Origin: JACCTU01 sp963737405
Lineage (GTDB): Bacteria; Actinomycetota; Thermoleophilia; Gaiellales; Gaiellaceae
Assembly (NCBI GenBank): GCA_963737405.1
Contig: CAVTSL010000005.1
Span: 310,001 to 374,000, forward strand
Reading direction: 5' to 3'
DNA length: 64,000 bases
The notes under the pieces were generated by a model. The model did not search any database. It was not told where the DNA came from and saw only the letters and a list, made by a program, of their open reading frames with translations. Of the stretch, positions 34,224 to 43,506 are shown one piece after another. Numbering within the stretch: position 1 is the first letter of the stretch; each line of letters opens with the position of its first letter. The position numbers were made by a program, and so were the translations under genes.

Positions 34224-35621
34224 GTGGCGCGGGACTACCCCACCGTCCTCGACCTCGTCGGCAACACGCCGATCGTGCGGCTCGACAGGATCTCGCAGAG
34301 CGTGCCCGGCTCGATCCTCGGCAAGCTCGAGTACCTGAACCCGGGCGGCTCCGTGAAGGACCGCATCGGCCTCGCGATGATCGAGGCCGCGGAGCGCGAG
34401 GGGAAGCTGAAGCCCGGCGGGACGATCGTCGAGCCGACGTCGGGCAACACGGGGGTCGGCCTCGCGATCGCGGCGGCGCTCAAGGGCTACCGCTGCATCT
34501 TCGTGATGCCCGACAAGATGAGCCAGGAGAAGATCTCGATGCTCCGCGCGTACGGCGCCGAGGTCGTGATCACGCCGACCGCGGTCGAGCACGACTCGCC
34601 CGAGTCGTACTACTCGGTCTCGTCGCGCCTCGCCGAGGAGATCCCGGGCGGCTTCAAGCCCGACCAGTACTCGAACATGTCGAACCCCGAGGCGCACTAC
34701 CGGATGACCGCGCCCGAGATCTTCGAGCAGACGGAGGGCGGCGACATCGACGCGATCGTCATCTCGGTCGGGACGGGCGGCACGATCTCCGGCGTCGGGC
34801 GCTACTTCAAGGAGCACAAGCCCGAGGTGCTGATCGTCGGCGCCGATCCAGAGGGCTCGGTCTACACCGCGGAGAACGAGGGCGACCTCCACCCCTACCT
34901 CGTCGAGGGCATCGGCAAGGACACGTGGCCGAAGACGATGGACCCGGACGTCGTCGACGAGTGGGTGCGCGTCTCCGACCGCGACTCGTTCCTCACGGCG
35001 CGGCGCCTCGCGCGCGAGGAGGGGCTGCTCGTGGGCGGTTCCACCGGCTCGACCGTCTGGGCGGCGATCGAGGTCGCGAGGCGGCTCGGCCGCGATGCGC
35101 GGACCCTGACGCTGATGCCCGACTCCGGCCGCTCCTACATGTCGAAGTTCTACGACGACAACTGGATGCTCGAGCACGGGTTCGTCGAGCGGCAGGCCCC
35201 GGCGCCGACCGTCGACGAGCTGCTTCGCTCGAAGACGCTCGAGGAGGCCGACGTGCCGCAGTTCGTGACGATCTCGGCCCACCAGAAGGTCGGCGAGGCG
35301 ATCGACGCGATGCAGCGCTACTCGATCTCGCAGCTCGCGGTCGTTCGCGACGGCGAGGTGGACTCGCTCGCCGACGTGATCGGCTCGCTCCAGGACCGCG
35401 ACCTGCTGGACCGCGTGTTCCGCAATCCGGACGCGCTGCACGACGACGTCGCGAACGCGATGCAGCCGCCGCTCCCGGCGGTCGAGGTGAGCGACTCGCT
35501 CGACGACGTCTTCGCGACGCTCTCGGGCCGGACGAACGCCGTCGTCGTGGCACGGAGCGGACGGCCGGTCGGGGTGCTCACCCGCTCCGACCTGCTCGAG
35601 TACCTCGCGCACAACCGGTGA
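34224..35621 (+). CDS. Cystathionine beta-synthase with C-terminal CBS domains
   Basis: 465 residues. The PLP fold-II part has the Schiff-base lysine in GGSVKDRIG (K45), SGNTGVGLA and the phosphate loop SVGTGGTISG. Two CBS domains follow (about 340-465: VGEAIDAMQRYSISQLAVV, PVGVLTRSDLLEYL). It joins serine with homocysteine in reverse trans-sulfuration, fitting the gamma-family enzyme at 39154. Apparently leaderless, GTG start. Confidence 0.93.
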   Translation: MARDYPTVLDLVGNTPIVRLDRISQSVPGSILGKLEYLNPGGSVKDRIGLAMIEAAEREGKLKPGGTIVEPTSGNTGVGLAIAAALKGYRCIFVMPDKMSQEKISMLRAYGAEVVITPTAVEHDSPESYYSVSSRLAEEIPGGFKPDQYSNMSNPEAHYRMTAPEIFEQTEGGDIDAIVISVGTGGTISGVGRYFKEHKPEVLIVGADPEGSVYTAENEGDLHPYLVEGIGKDTWPKTMDPDVVDEWVRVSDRDSFLTARRLAREEGLLVGGSTGSTVWAAIEVARRLGRDARTLTLMPDSGRSYMSKFYDDNWMLEHGFVERQAPAPTVDELLRSKTLEEADVPQFVTISAHQKVGEAIDAMQRYSISQLAVVRDGEVDSLADVIGSLQDRDLLDRVFRNPDALHDDVANAMQPPLPAVEVSDSLDDVFATLSGRTNAVVVARSGRPVGVLTRSDLLEYLAHNR

Positions 35622-36116
35622 GGCGGCTCGTGGTCGTCCTGGCCGCGGTCGCACTCGCGGGCTGCGGCGGCACGGACGAGCAGGCCGCGACGACCGCACA
35701 GCAGCCGCAACCGAGGCCGGATCCGGCGCCGCTCTTCTACCCGGTCGCGCAGGGATCGGTGCCCGGGTGGCTCGAGCAGGTCAAGCCGTTGAAGGGCCTC
35801 GGGCGCTGGCACAACGCGATGCTCTCGCCGGACGGCAAGACGCTGCTCGCGCAGTGGACGGCCGAGTGCGAGATCCCGGTCGCGTTCTTCGTGCCGGTCG
35901 ACACGCGCAAGCCGCGGCCCGTCGCGCCGACGCGTTACGAGACCGTCGCGGTCGGCTGGAACGACGACGGAAGGGCGGGCGTCTTCTTCAACGGCGGCGC
36001 GTGCGGCGGCGGGCCCGAACGGCCCGGCCTCTACCTCGTCTCGCTCGACGGCAACGCGCGAGTTCGTCACCGACGACGTCGACGCGGTCGAGCGTTGGAA
36101 GGCCGAGAGAAGCTAA
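35618..36116 (+). CDS. Lipoprotein of unknown function, frameshifted
   Basis: About 165 residues. The N-terminus is a lipoprotein signal with lipobox LAGC (RRLVVVLAAVALAGCGG), then a proline/glutamine linker and a domain with WHNAMLSPDGKTLLAQW and AVGWNDDGRAGVFFNGGACG that resembles a single beta-propeller-like sheet. An extra C near 36057 breaks the last 20 codons; correction gives LDGNAEFVTDDVDAVERWKAERS. The GTG start overlaps the CBS stop as GTGA, so it is cotranscribed. Confidence 0.75.
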
Positions 36117-36721
36117 GAGGGCTCGTAGGCGTCCGCGACCGCGTAGGTGATGCCGGCCTCCGGCACCTGCCGGACGTCCGCGGCGTCGGCGAAGAGCCCG
36201 TCGCGGGAGAGCAGGAACAGCTCCGGCACGATCTCCGCGCGGATCTCGCCCTGCGCGTAGACACGCACGATCGAGCTCTGCGAGACGACGATCGCGACCG
36301 CCCGCGTTCCGTTCGTGATCGACGCGGCCGCCGCATGACGGGTGCCGAGGCCCGGCATCAGCGCCGTCGTCGGATCGACGCTGATGTATCGCGCGGCCGA
36401 CACGAACGTCCCGGTCTTGTTCACGACGAAGGCGCCGTCCAGCTGCGCGAGCTCCTTCACGGTCTCCCGGAACTCCGGCCGCCGCACATCGAGGAGCTCC
36501 TCGGCGTGGCCGTAGAGCGGATCGAGGAGCAGCGGCTGCGACTGGTCGAGCACCGAGTCGACGTCGCCGATCACGAACAGCGTTCCGATCTTGCGGCCCT
36601 CGCGCCCCTCGCGGGCGATCTCGACGGCCAGCTGCACGAGCTCCTCGACCGTCTCGCGCATCGTCTCCGCGCAGCGGGCGCTCTTTGCGACAGGGCCGAA
36701 AATCCGATCGAGGTCGGTCAT
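36113..36721 (-). CDS. Stand-alone diadenylate cyclase (DisA_N domain)
   Basis: 202 residues consisting almost only of a DAC domain, which makes cyclic di-AMP. The catalytic DGA motif is in QLDGAFVVNKTG and the second motif appears as GTRHAAAASIT, where the family usually shows RHR; the last arginine is an alanine here. There is no transmembrane part (as in CdaA) and no DNA-binding part (as in DisA). ATG at 36721 overlaps the methyltransferase stop as ATGA. Confidence 0.85.
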   Translation of the reverse strand: MTDLDRIFGPVAKSARCAETMRETVEELVQLAVEIAREGREGRKIGTLFVIGDVDSVLDQSQPLLLDPLYGHAEELLDVRRPEFRETVKELAQLDGAFVVNKTGTFVSAARYISVDPTTALMPGLGTRHAAAASITNGTRAVAIVVSQSSIVRVYAQGEIRAEIVPELFLLSRDGLFADAADVRQVPEAGITYAVADAYEPS

Positions 36722-37362
36722 ACGTCTTGAAACGCGGAACGGTCGCGCGGCATTCCGACGAAGCGGTAGCCGAGCGCCCGGATCGCGCCGAGGTCGATCA
36801 GCGACTGCTCGAGCTCGGCGCTCGCGACGCCGTCCAGATACCGCCAGAGGTAGGGGAACTCCTCGTACGACCGTTGCTCGAACCGACGCCTGAAGGCGGC
36901 CAGGAGGACGTCAGACGCCGTGACGGAGCTGTGGTGCGCCTCCCACTCCGCGGCCCCGGGCCGCTCGTTCCCCCGACCCGCGGCGGCGAGGATCCGGCGC
37001 TGCCCCTCGTACCAGTCGGCGGTCGGCCCGTCGAGCCGGTCGGGGCCGAACTCGTCCGCGACGAACGGCCCGCCGCCTTCGAGCGCCCGGGCGACCCGCT
37101 CGAGGTTCGGCTCGAGCCCCTCGCCCATGTGGTGGAAGACGCGGTTCGCGACGACGGCGTCGAAGCGGGCGTCGTCCTCGAGCTCCTCGAGCTTGATCCG
37201 CCGGAAGAGCGGGCCGTCGGGCGCCGCGGGGTCGATCGCGAGGACGTCGTATCCCGAAGCTTCGAGCTTCCGCGCGAGCTTGCCGTCGCCGCAGCCGACC
37301 TCCAACACCCGGGCGGGCGGGCTCGGCAGATTCGCTAGAACGAAGTCCGTGACGGAGAGCAC
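36718..37362 (-). CDS. Class I SAM-dependent methyltransferase
   Basis: 214 residues. The SAM site is VLEVGCGDGKLARKL near the N-terminus, then AIDPAAP, and NRVFHHMGEG as motif IV. Substrate unknown. I take the GTG at 37362, 8 nt after a TAACCT hexamer. It overlaps the divergent winged-helix gene by 14 nt, head to head. It is translationally coupled to the diadenylate cyclase gene downstream. Confidence 0.82.
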   Translation of the reverse strand: MLSVTDFVLANLPSPPARVLEVGCGDGKLARKLEASGYDVLAIDPAAPDGPLFRRIKLEELEDDARFDAVVANRVFHHMGEGLEPNLERVARALEGGGPFVADEFGPDRLDGPTADWYEGQRRILAAAGRGNERPGAAEWEAHHSSVTASDVLLAAFRRRFEQRSYEEFPYLWRYLDGVASAELEQSLIDLGAIRALGYRFVGMPRDRSAFQDV

Positions 37363-38360
37363 GCCGGTCGAGGTTACGCGCGACGAGGCCCGGCGCATCG
37401 CGGTTCGGGCGCAGCTCCTCGACGGGAGCGCGCGGAACGTGCTCGACACGGTGAGGCAGCTCGGGTCCCTTCAGCTCGATCCGATCTCCACGGTCGCGCC
37501 GCCCCAGCACCTCGTCCTCTTCAGCAGGCTCGGACAGACGTACGACCAGGCCGAGCTCGACCGGCTGCTCTGGGAGGAGAAGAAGCTCTTCGAGTGGCGA
37601 GCGTTCATCTGGCCGCTCGAGGCGCTCCCGATCATCCGCGCCCGGATGCGCCGGCGGAACCGGGGCACGTACGCCCACGAGCGCCGCGGCGCCGAGTTCT
37701 TGAAGACGAACGCGGCCTACCGGCGCTACGTCCTGCGCGAGCTTGCTCGGCGCGGGCCGCTGCTCTCGCGCGAGCTCGCCGACGACTCGGTCCGGACGTG
37801 GACGTCGCACGGCTGGTACGGCACTCGCAACACGTCGATCATGCTCGACATCCTCCACGGCCGTGGCGAGGTCGCCATCGTCGGGCGTCGCGGCAAGCAG
37901 CGGCTCTGGGGCCTCGCAGCCGACTGGTATCCCGAGACGGAGACGATCACGAACGCCGAGGCGGAGCAACTGCTCGACGAGCGGCGCTTCCGCGCGTACG
38001 GCATCCGCTACGAGAAGGGCCGCTGGTTCGCGCACCCCGACGCGAAGGACGGCTCGGTCAGCGGACCGCGCGACCCTCCTCTCGCCGTTCGACCGGCTGA
38101 TCCACGACCGCGACCGAGCCGAGGCGCTCTGGGACTTCCGCTACCGGCTCGAGATGTACGTCCCGAAGCTGAAGCGCGAGTACGGCTACTACGTGCTGCC
38201 GCTCCTGGTCGGCGACCGGCTCGTCGGACGGGCCGAGCCGAAGTTCGACCCCAAGACGAAGACGCTTCGCGTCCTCGGAGCGTGGGGCGACACCTCGAGG
38301 CTCGACGAGGCCGTGAACGAGCTCGCCGGGTGGCTCGGAGCGGAGCGGGTCGAAGGCTGA
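37349..38360 (+). CDS. YcaQ/AlkX-like winged-helix protein, frameshifted
   Basis: About 336 residues of the family of E. coli YcaQ, a DNA glycosylase for crosslinks: DEARRIAVRAQLL, LGSLQLDPI, FEWRAFIWPLEALP, YGTRNTSIMLDIL, and after the break LLSPFDRLIHDRDR and EYGYYVLPLLVGDRLVGRAEPKFD. An extra base near 38060 splits it. GTG at 37349 follows TAGAAC by 7 nt, so probably leaderless; its first codons overlap the 5' end of the divergent methyltransferase gene. Confidence 0.85.
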
Positions 38361-38436
38361 AACCTCGTTTGCGGCCGAGAGCCGCGGGGCATCCCGAGGT
38401 GTCCTAGCAGGTCTGAATCGAAACGAAGGAGGGGTC

Positions 38437-38793
38437 ATGTCGACGACCGACCTTTGGACGTACAACGACAACGCGCTCGTCGGGAACGCCCTCGTCGGCC
38501 TCGAGGTCGTGGCCGTGGACGGGGAGATCGGCAAGGTCGACGAGGCCACCGACGATGCGGGCACGAGCGGCATCGTCGTGGACACGGGCGCGTGGATCTT
38601 CGGGAAGAAGGTGCTCCTCCCGGCCGGCGTCGTCGATCGCGTCGATCTCGACGAAGAGAAGGTCTACGTCAACCGGACGAAGGACGAGATCAAGAACGCG
38701 CCGGAGTACGACGACAAGAACGGCGCCGACGACGACTACCGGGCGAAGCTCGGTGCGTACTACGGCGACCGTGACGAGAGACGAGGTGACTGA
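38437..38793 (+). CDS. PRC-barrel domain protein
   Basis: 118 residues: ALVGLEVVAVDGEIGKVDEATDDAG, IVVDTGAWIFGKKVLLPAGVVDRVD form the small PRC beta-barrel, followed by a charged tail. Such proteins occur in stress responses and in RNA or photosynthetic complexes; role unknown. A strong site (GGAGGGG) lies just before the ATG. Its stop overlaps the next start, so it is coupled to the coiled-coil protein. Confidence 0.82.
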   Translation: MSTTDLWTYNDNALVGNALVGLEVVAVDGEIGKVDEATDDAGTSGIVVDTGAWIFGKKVLLPAGVVDRVDLDEEKVYVNRTKDEIKNAPEYDDKNGADDDYRAKLGAYYGDRDERRGD

Positions 38794-39098
38794 TGGACAC
38801 CTGGGTCTGGATCCTGATCATCGTCGCCGCCGTGGTCGTGCTGGCCGCGGTCTTCATGGCGATGAGCCGACGCAAGAAGGTCGACTCGCAGCGAGCCGAG
38901 GCAGGCGTCCTGCGCGACCGCGCCGGCGTGCGTGAGACGCAGGCGGAGCGTGCCGAGGAGGCAGCGGAGCGAGAGGCGCGCGAGGCGCGCCGCAGGCAGG
39001 AGCTCGCCGAGCAGCGGGCCGAAGAGGCCCGGCACGAGCGCGAGGCCGCCCAGGCGACGGCCGCCCGCGCGGACGACGTCGACCCGGACGTCAAGTAG
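38793..39098 (+). CDS. Membrane-anchored coiled-coil protein
   Basis: 101 residues: one N-terminal helix (about 4-24) then a highly charged region (residues 30-95) rich in Glu, Arg and Ala with heptad-like spacing, likely a coiled coil facing the cytoplasm. No family recognised. Translationally coupled to the PRC-barrel gene. Confidence 0.72.
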   Translation: MDTWVWILIIVAAVVVLAAVFMAMSRRKKVDSQRAEAGVLRDRAGVRETQAERAEEAAEREAREARRRQELAEQRAEEARHEREAAQATAARADDVDPDVK

Positions 39099-39153
39099 GG
39101 AGCGCCGGCGCCCGCGCCGACTCGGCTCGGGCGCCGCTCTCTACAATCGCCCC

Positions 39154-40302
39154 GTGGACTTCGAGACCCGCGCGATCCACGAAGGGCAGGAGGCCGATCC
39201 GGCGACGGGCTCGCTGATCGTCCCGATCTACCAGACGTCGACCTACGTGCAGGACGCGGTCGGCGAGAACAAGGGCTACGACTACTCGCGGGTCGGCAAC
39301 CCGACCCGGACTGCGCTGCAGGTAACGCTCGCGGCGCTCGAGGGCGCCGAGCACGGCATCGCGTTCTCGTCGGGCCTCGGCGCGACGACGACGCTGATGC
39401 ACCTGCTCAACCCCGGCGACCGGACGGTGCTGATCGCCGACGTCTACGGCGGCGTCTATCGGATGACGTCGCAGGTGTACGAGCCCAAGGGCTACCTGTT
39501 CGACTACGTCCCGGCCGACGCGTTCTCGAACCTGCGCGAACGGCTCGACGAGAACACGCGCATGGTGTGGATCGAGACGCCGTCGAACCCGATGCTGAAC
39601 GTCGTCGACATCGCGGCCGCGGCCGAGGCGGCGCACGACGTCGGCGCGATCCTCGTCGTCGACAACACCTTCGCGACGCCGTACCTGCAGCAGCCGCTGT
39701 CGCTCGGCGCCGACGTCGTCGTCCACTCGACGACGAAGTACCTCGGCGGCCACTCCGACGTCATCGGCGGCTTCGCCGCGACGAACGACCCCACGATCGC
39801 CGAGCGCCTGCGCTTCCTCCAGAAGTCGCTCGGCGCCGTGCCGGGGCCGTTCGACTGCTGGCTCGTGCTGCGCGGGGTCAAGACGCTTGCGCTCCGCATG
39901 CGCAAGCACTCCGAGAACGCGGTCGCGATCGCAGCGTGGCTCGACCGGCATCCGCTCGTCGAGCGCGTCCTCTACCCCGGGCTGCCGACGCACCCGGGCC
40001 ACACGATCGCGGCGCGCCAGATGCGCGAGTTCGGCGGGATGATCTCGATCCTCGTCGGCTCCGAGGAGGAAGCCGTCGAGATCGTCGCGCGCACGAAGCT
40101 GTTCAAGCTCGCCGAGTCGCTCGGCGGCGTCGAATCGCTCATCGAGCACCCCGCGCGCATGACGCACGCGTCCACGGCGGACGCACCCTTCGCCGCGCCG
40201 GGGAACCTGATCCGCCTGAGCGTCGGGATCGAGTCCGCAGAGGACCTGATCGAGGATCTCGAGCTGGCGCTCGTCCGCACGACCGCGGCAGCCGGCGCTT
40301 GA
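39154..40302 (+). CDS. Cystathionine gamma-synthase/gamma-lyase family enzyme
   Basis: 382 residues, PLP fold-I gamma-family. The Schiff-base lysine is K195 in HSTTKYLGGHSDVIGG; the family has SRVGNPTR near 45-52 and VVDNTFATPYLQQP. With the cystathionine beta-synthase 4 kb upstream it could complete trans-sulfuration to cysteine (lyase), though synthase activity is equally compatible. TACAAT lies 6 nt before the GTG start, so the mRNA is probably leaderless. Confidence 0.92.
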   Translation: MDFETRAIHEGQEADPATGSLIVPIYQTSTYVQDAVGENKGYDYSRVGNPTRTALQVTLAALEGAEHGIAFSSGLGATTTLMHLLNPGDRTVLIADVYGGVYRMTSQVYEPKGYLFDYVPADAFSNLRERLDENTRMVWIETPSNPMLNVVDIAAAAEAAHDVGAILVVDNTFATPYLQQPLSLGADVVVHSTTKYLGGHSDVIGGFAATNDPTIAERLRFLQKSLGAVPGPFDCWLVLRGVKTLALRMRKHSENAVAIAAWLDRHPLVERVLYPGLPTHPGHTIAARQMREFGGMISILVGSEEEAVEIVARTKLFKLAESLGGVESLIEHPARMTHASTADAPFAAPGNLIRLSVGIESAEDLIEDLELALVRTTAAAGA

Positions 40303-41177
40303 GCCCCGACCCGATCGACCTTCACCACCAGGGGACGGAGCGCGTGATCGGCTCGTACCTCGTCGAGACGAGCGACGGGCTCGCGATCTTCGACTGCGGG
40401 CCGGCGTCGGGTCTCGACGCGCTGCGGGCCGGGCTCCGCGAGCGCGGTGCCGAGCTCGCCGACGTCCGACACCTGCTCCTCTCGCACATCCACCTCGACC
40501 ACGCGGGTGCGGCCGGCGCGATCGTGCGCGAGCACCCGCACGTCACCGTCCACGTCTCCGAAGTCGGCGCGCCGCACCTCGTCGACCCGTCGCGGCTCGA
40601 GGCGAGCGCACGACGGCTCTACGGTGACGCGTTCGACACGCTCTGGGGCGAGCTCGTCCCGGTGCCCGAGGCCAACGTGGAGGTCGTGGCAGACGACGTG
40701 CTCGGGCTTGTGTGCTTCCCCTCGCCGGGCCATGCGTCGCACCACGTCTGCTTCCTCGCGGACGACGGCACGCTGTACGCGGGCGACGCCGCAGGCGTCC
40801 GCATCGCGCCGAGCCGGCTCGTGCTTCCGCCGACGCCGCCGCCCGACATCGACGTCGCCGCGTGGGACGCCACGCTCGACGAGCTCGAGCGGCGAGCGCC
40901 GGAACGGCTCGCGCTCGTCCACTTCGGCGTGTTCGACGACGTCGAGCGCCACCTCGAGGCGCTGCGCACCCGGCTCCACGACTGGGAGCGGATCGTCGAG
41001 ACCGGCGCGAGCCAGGAGGAGTTCGTCGCGCGGGCGCACGCCGGGCTCGGCGAGCTCGACGAGGCCGACCTCGAGGCCGTCGAGCGCGCGATGCCGATGT
41101 GGCAGTCCTACGCGGGCTTGAAGCGGTGGGTGGACAAGGTCAGGCCCAGCCGGTCACCAGCCAGCGCCTCCGCGTGA
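40299..41177 (+). CDS. MBL-fold metallohydrolase
   Basis: 292 residues. The metal motif is SHIHLDHAG (HxHxDH type), then GHASHHVCF with further histidine ligands and LYAGDAAGVRI with the bridging aspartate. A C-terminal helical region (about 220-285) follows. Glyoxalase II-like or lactonase-like; substrate unknown. TTG start overlaps the preceding stop as TTGA. Its 3' end overlaps the convergent MATE gene by 38 nt. Confidence 0.87.
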   Translation: MSPDPIDLHHQGTERVIGSYLVETSDGLAIFDCGPASGLDALRAGLRERGAELADVRHLLLSHIHLDHAGAAGAIVREHPHVTVHVSEVGAPHLVDPSRLEASARRLYGDAFDTLWGELVPVPEANVEVVADDVLGLVCFPSPGHASHHVCFLADDGTLYAGDAAGVRIAPSRLVLPPTPPPDIDVAAWDATLDELERRAPERLALVHFGVFDDVERHLEALRTRLHDWERIVETGASQEEFVARAHAGLGELDEADLEAVERAMPMWQSYAGLKRWVDKVRPSRSPASASA

Positions 41178-42453
41178 ACCGGACCCCGAGCGTCGCGAGG
41201 CGCACGCAGATCAAGACGAAGAGCGCGGCCCAGACGCCGACGAGCCCCCAGTCGTAGTGCAGGGTCGCGAGCGCGACGGCGACCGCCGCCGCCATCGCCG
41301 CCAGCATCGACCACATGAGGTAGCGCGCGTCGCCGGCGCCGATGAGGATCCCGTCGAGCGCGAAGACGGCGCCGTTCAGCGGCTGCATGAGCGCGAAGAT
41401 CGGCCAGATCTGCTGCGCCTGGTCGATCACGGCCGGATCGCTCGTGAAGAGCCGCGGCAGCCACTCGCCCGCGACGAGCATCGCCGCCGCGAAGAAGAAC
41501 CCGAGGTAGACGGTGAGCACGATCATGCGCGCGCTCGCGGCGTAGGCGCCGTCGGCATCGCCGGCGCCGAGCATCCGTCCGACGATCACCTGCCCGGCGA
41601 TCGCGATCGCGTCGAGCAGCAGCGCGAGGAAGTACCAGAGCTGGATCGCAATCTGGTGCGCGCCGATCGCCTCGTCGCCGAAGCGCGCAGCGACCGCGCC
41701 GGCGACGAGGAACGACCCGTAGAGCGCCGCCGTCCGCACGAACAGGTGCTTGCCGACGTCGAGCAGCCGCCGCAACAGGTCGAGGCGGAGCCCGAGCCTC
41801 CCGTGTGTCTTGTGGACCATCCAGCCGAAGAACGCGAGCCCCATTCCTGCCTGCGCGATCGCGGTCCCGGCCGCGGAGCCCTGGATCCCCCAGTGGAAGA
41901 CGTAGACGAACACGACGACGAGGACGACGTTCACTGCGTTCGCGATCACCTCGATCACGAGCGGCGTGCGCAGGTCGGAGATCCCTCGGAAGTACCCCTG
42001 CCCGCCGAGCACGAGGAACGCGAACGGCAGCCCGACGACGGCGATCTGCAGGTACTGGACGGCGTACTCCGCCGCCTGTCCGTCGACGCCGAACAGGTCG
42101 ACGATGGGCTCGGCCGCGAGCCCGATGAAGACCGACACGGCTGTCCCGATCGCGAGCGAGAGCCAGAAGCCCTGCGCGCCGAGACGGTCAGCGGTCTCGC
42201 GCGCACCGGCGCCCGCCGCCCGCGTCACCTGCGACGTCGTCCCGTACGCGAGGAAGTTGAAGATCGCGAACGTCCCGCCGAGCACGAGCCCGGCGATCCC
42301 GAGCGCCGCGAGCTGCGGCGTCCCGAGGTGGCCGACGATCGCGGTGTCGACGAGGACGAAGGTCGGCTGCGCCGCGAGCGCACCCAGGGCGAGGACGGCG
42401 AGGCGGAGGATCTCGCGGTCGTGCGGCGAGCGCCGCAGGCCCTCCGCGATCAC
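41140..42453 (-). CDS. MATE family efflux transporter
   Basis: 437 residues, twelve predicted helices in two halves. Typical pieces are FVLVDTAIVGHLGTPQLAALGIAG, GGQGYFRGISDLRTPL in the first half and AALYGSFLVAGAVAARFG, GAHQIAIQLWYF in the second. Probably a cation-coupled drug or metabolite exporter (DinF-like branch). GTG at 42453 overlaps the glycosyltransferase stop as GTGA. Confidence 0.9.
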   Translation of the reverse strand: MIAEGLRRSPHDREILRLAVLALGALAAQPTFVLVDTAIVGHLGTPQLAALGIAGLVLGGTFAIFNFLAYGTTSQVTRAAGAGARETADRLGAQGFWLSLAIGTAVSVFIGLAAEPIVDLFGVDGQAAEYAVQYLQIAVVGLPFAFLVLGGQGYFRGISDLRTPLVIEVIANAVNVVLVVVFVYVFHWGIQGSAAGTAIAQAGMGLAFFGWMVHKTHGRLGLRLDLLRRLLDVGKHLFVRTAALYGSFLVAGAVAARFGDEAIGAHQIAIQLWYFLALLLDAIAIAGQVIVGRMLGAGDADGAYAASARMIVLTVYLGFFFAAAMLVAGEWLPRLFTSDPAVIDQAQQIWPIFALMQPLNGAVFALDGILIGAGDARYLMWSMLAAMAAAVAVALATLHYDWGLVGVWAALFVLICVRLATLGVRFTRRRWLVTGWA

Positions 42454-43506
42454 GCGGTGACGGGCTGCTCGATGACCGCGCGATAGGCGCGCAGGTAGTC
42501 GGCCACCATCCGCTCGGGCGCGAAGTGCTCCTCGACGTAGCGGCGGCACTCCATCGGGTCGATCTGGTCGATCTTCTCCACCGCGGCCGCCATGCCGCGG
42601 TAGTGGGCGACGATGAAGCCGGTGCGCCCGTCGTCGATCACCTCGGGCACGGCGCCCCACCGCGTCGCGATCACCGGCGTCCCGCACGCCATCGACTCGA
42701 TCATCACGAGCCCGAACGGCTCCTCCCACTCGATCGGGAAGAGCGTCACCTTGGCGTCCTGGAGCAGCTCGACCTTCTGCCCGTGGTTCACCTCGCCGAG
42801 GAACTCGATGTCGTGCGCGGGGCCGAGGTGCGGCTCGACGAACTCGGTGAAGTACTCGATCTCCTTCGGCTCGCGGCACTTGCCGGCGATCTTCAGCGGG
42901 AGCCCGAGCTCCATCGCGACCGCGACCGCGCGGTGCGCGCCCTTGTCCGGGCTCATCCGGCCGAGGAACAGCAGGTAGTCGCCGGTGTGCGGCTTGCAGG
43001 GGTAGACGGAGAGGTCGAGCGCGTTCGGGCAGTTGCCGACCCAGTTCAGGTCGGGCTCTCGGCTTCCGCTGGTTGAGCGAGATCGAGATCAGCCCGACGT
43101 TCGGCGACACCCTCGAGATCGCCTCGTACATTCGCCCCGGCTCGCCGGTGAGCGGGCCGTGCACCGTGTGCACGACGGGTGTCGGGACCGCGCCGCCGAT
43201 CGTCGCGGCCGGCGGGCCCGAGTGGTCGTTGATCACGTCGAACTCGTCGAAGCGCTCGTAGCACGACAGCACGTGCTGGAGCTCCCAGAACGTCCTGCCG
43301 ATCAGCTCGCTCGGCGCCTTCTCGAAGACGTAGGCCAGCTTCGCCCGCGTCTGCGAGTCGCCCGACGCGAAGAGCGTGACGTCGTGCCCTGCGTCGGCGA
43401 GCCCGTCGGCGAGGAGCGAAACGACCCACTCGATCCCGCCGTAGCCGGTCGGGGGCACCGCGAACCACGGCGGCGCGAGCACCGCGATGCGCAGGCGGTC
43501 GGTCAT
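42450..43506 (-). CDS. GT4-family glycosyltransferase, frameshifted
   Basis: About 351 residues. The N-terminal domain starts RIAVLAPPWFAVPPTGYGGIEWVV; the C-terminal nucleotide-sugar domain has LLFLGRMSPDKGAHRAV, FPIEWEEPFGLVMIESMACGTPVIA. An extra C near 43054 divides it; correction gives RADLNWVGNCPNALDL. The conserved second glutamate of the EX7E motif is present. The ATG start overlaps the debranching-enzyme stop. Sugar donor and acceptor unknown. Confidence 0.87.
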
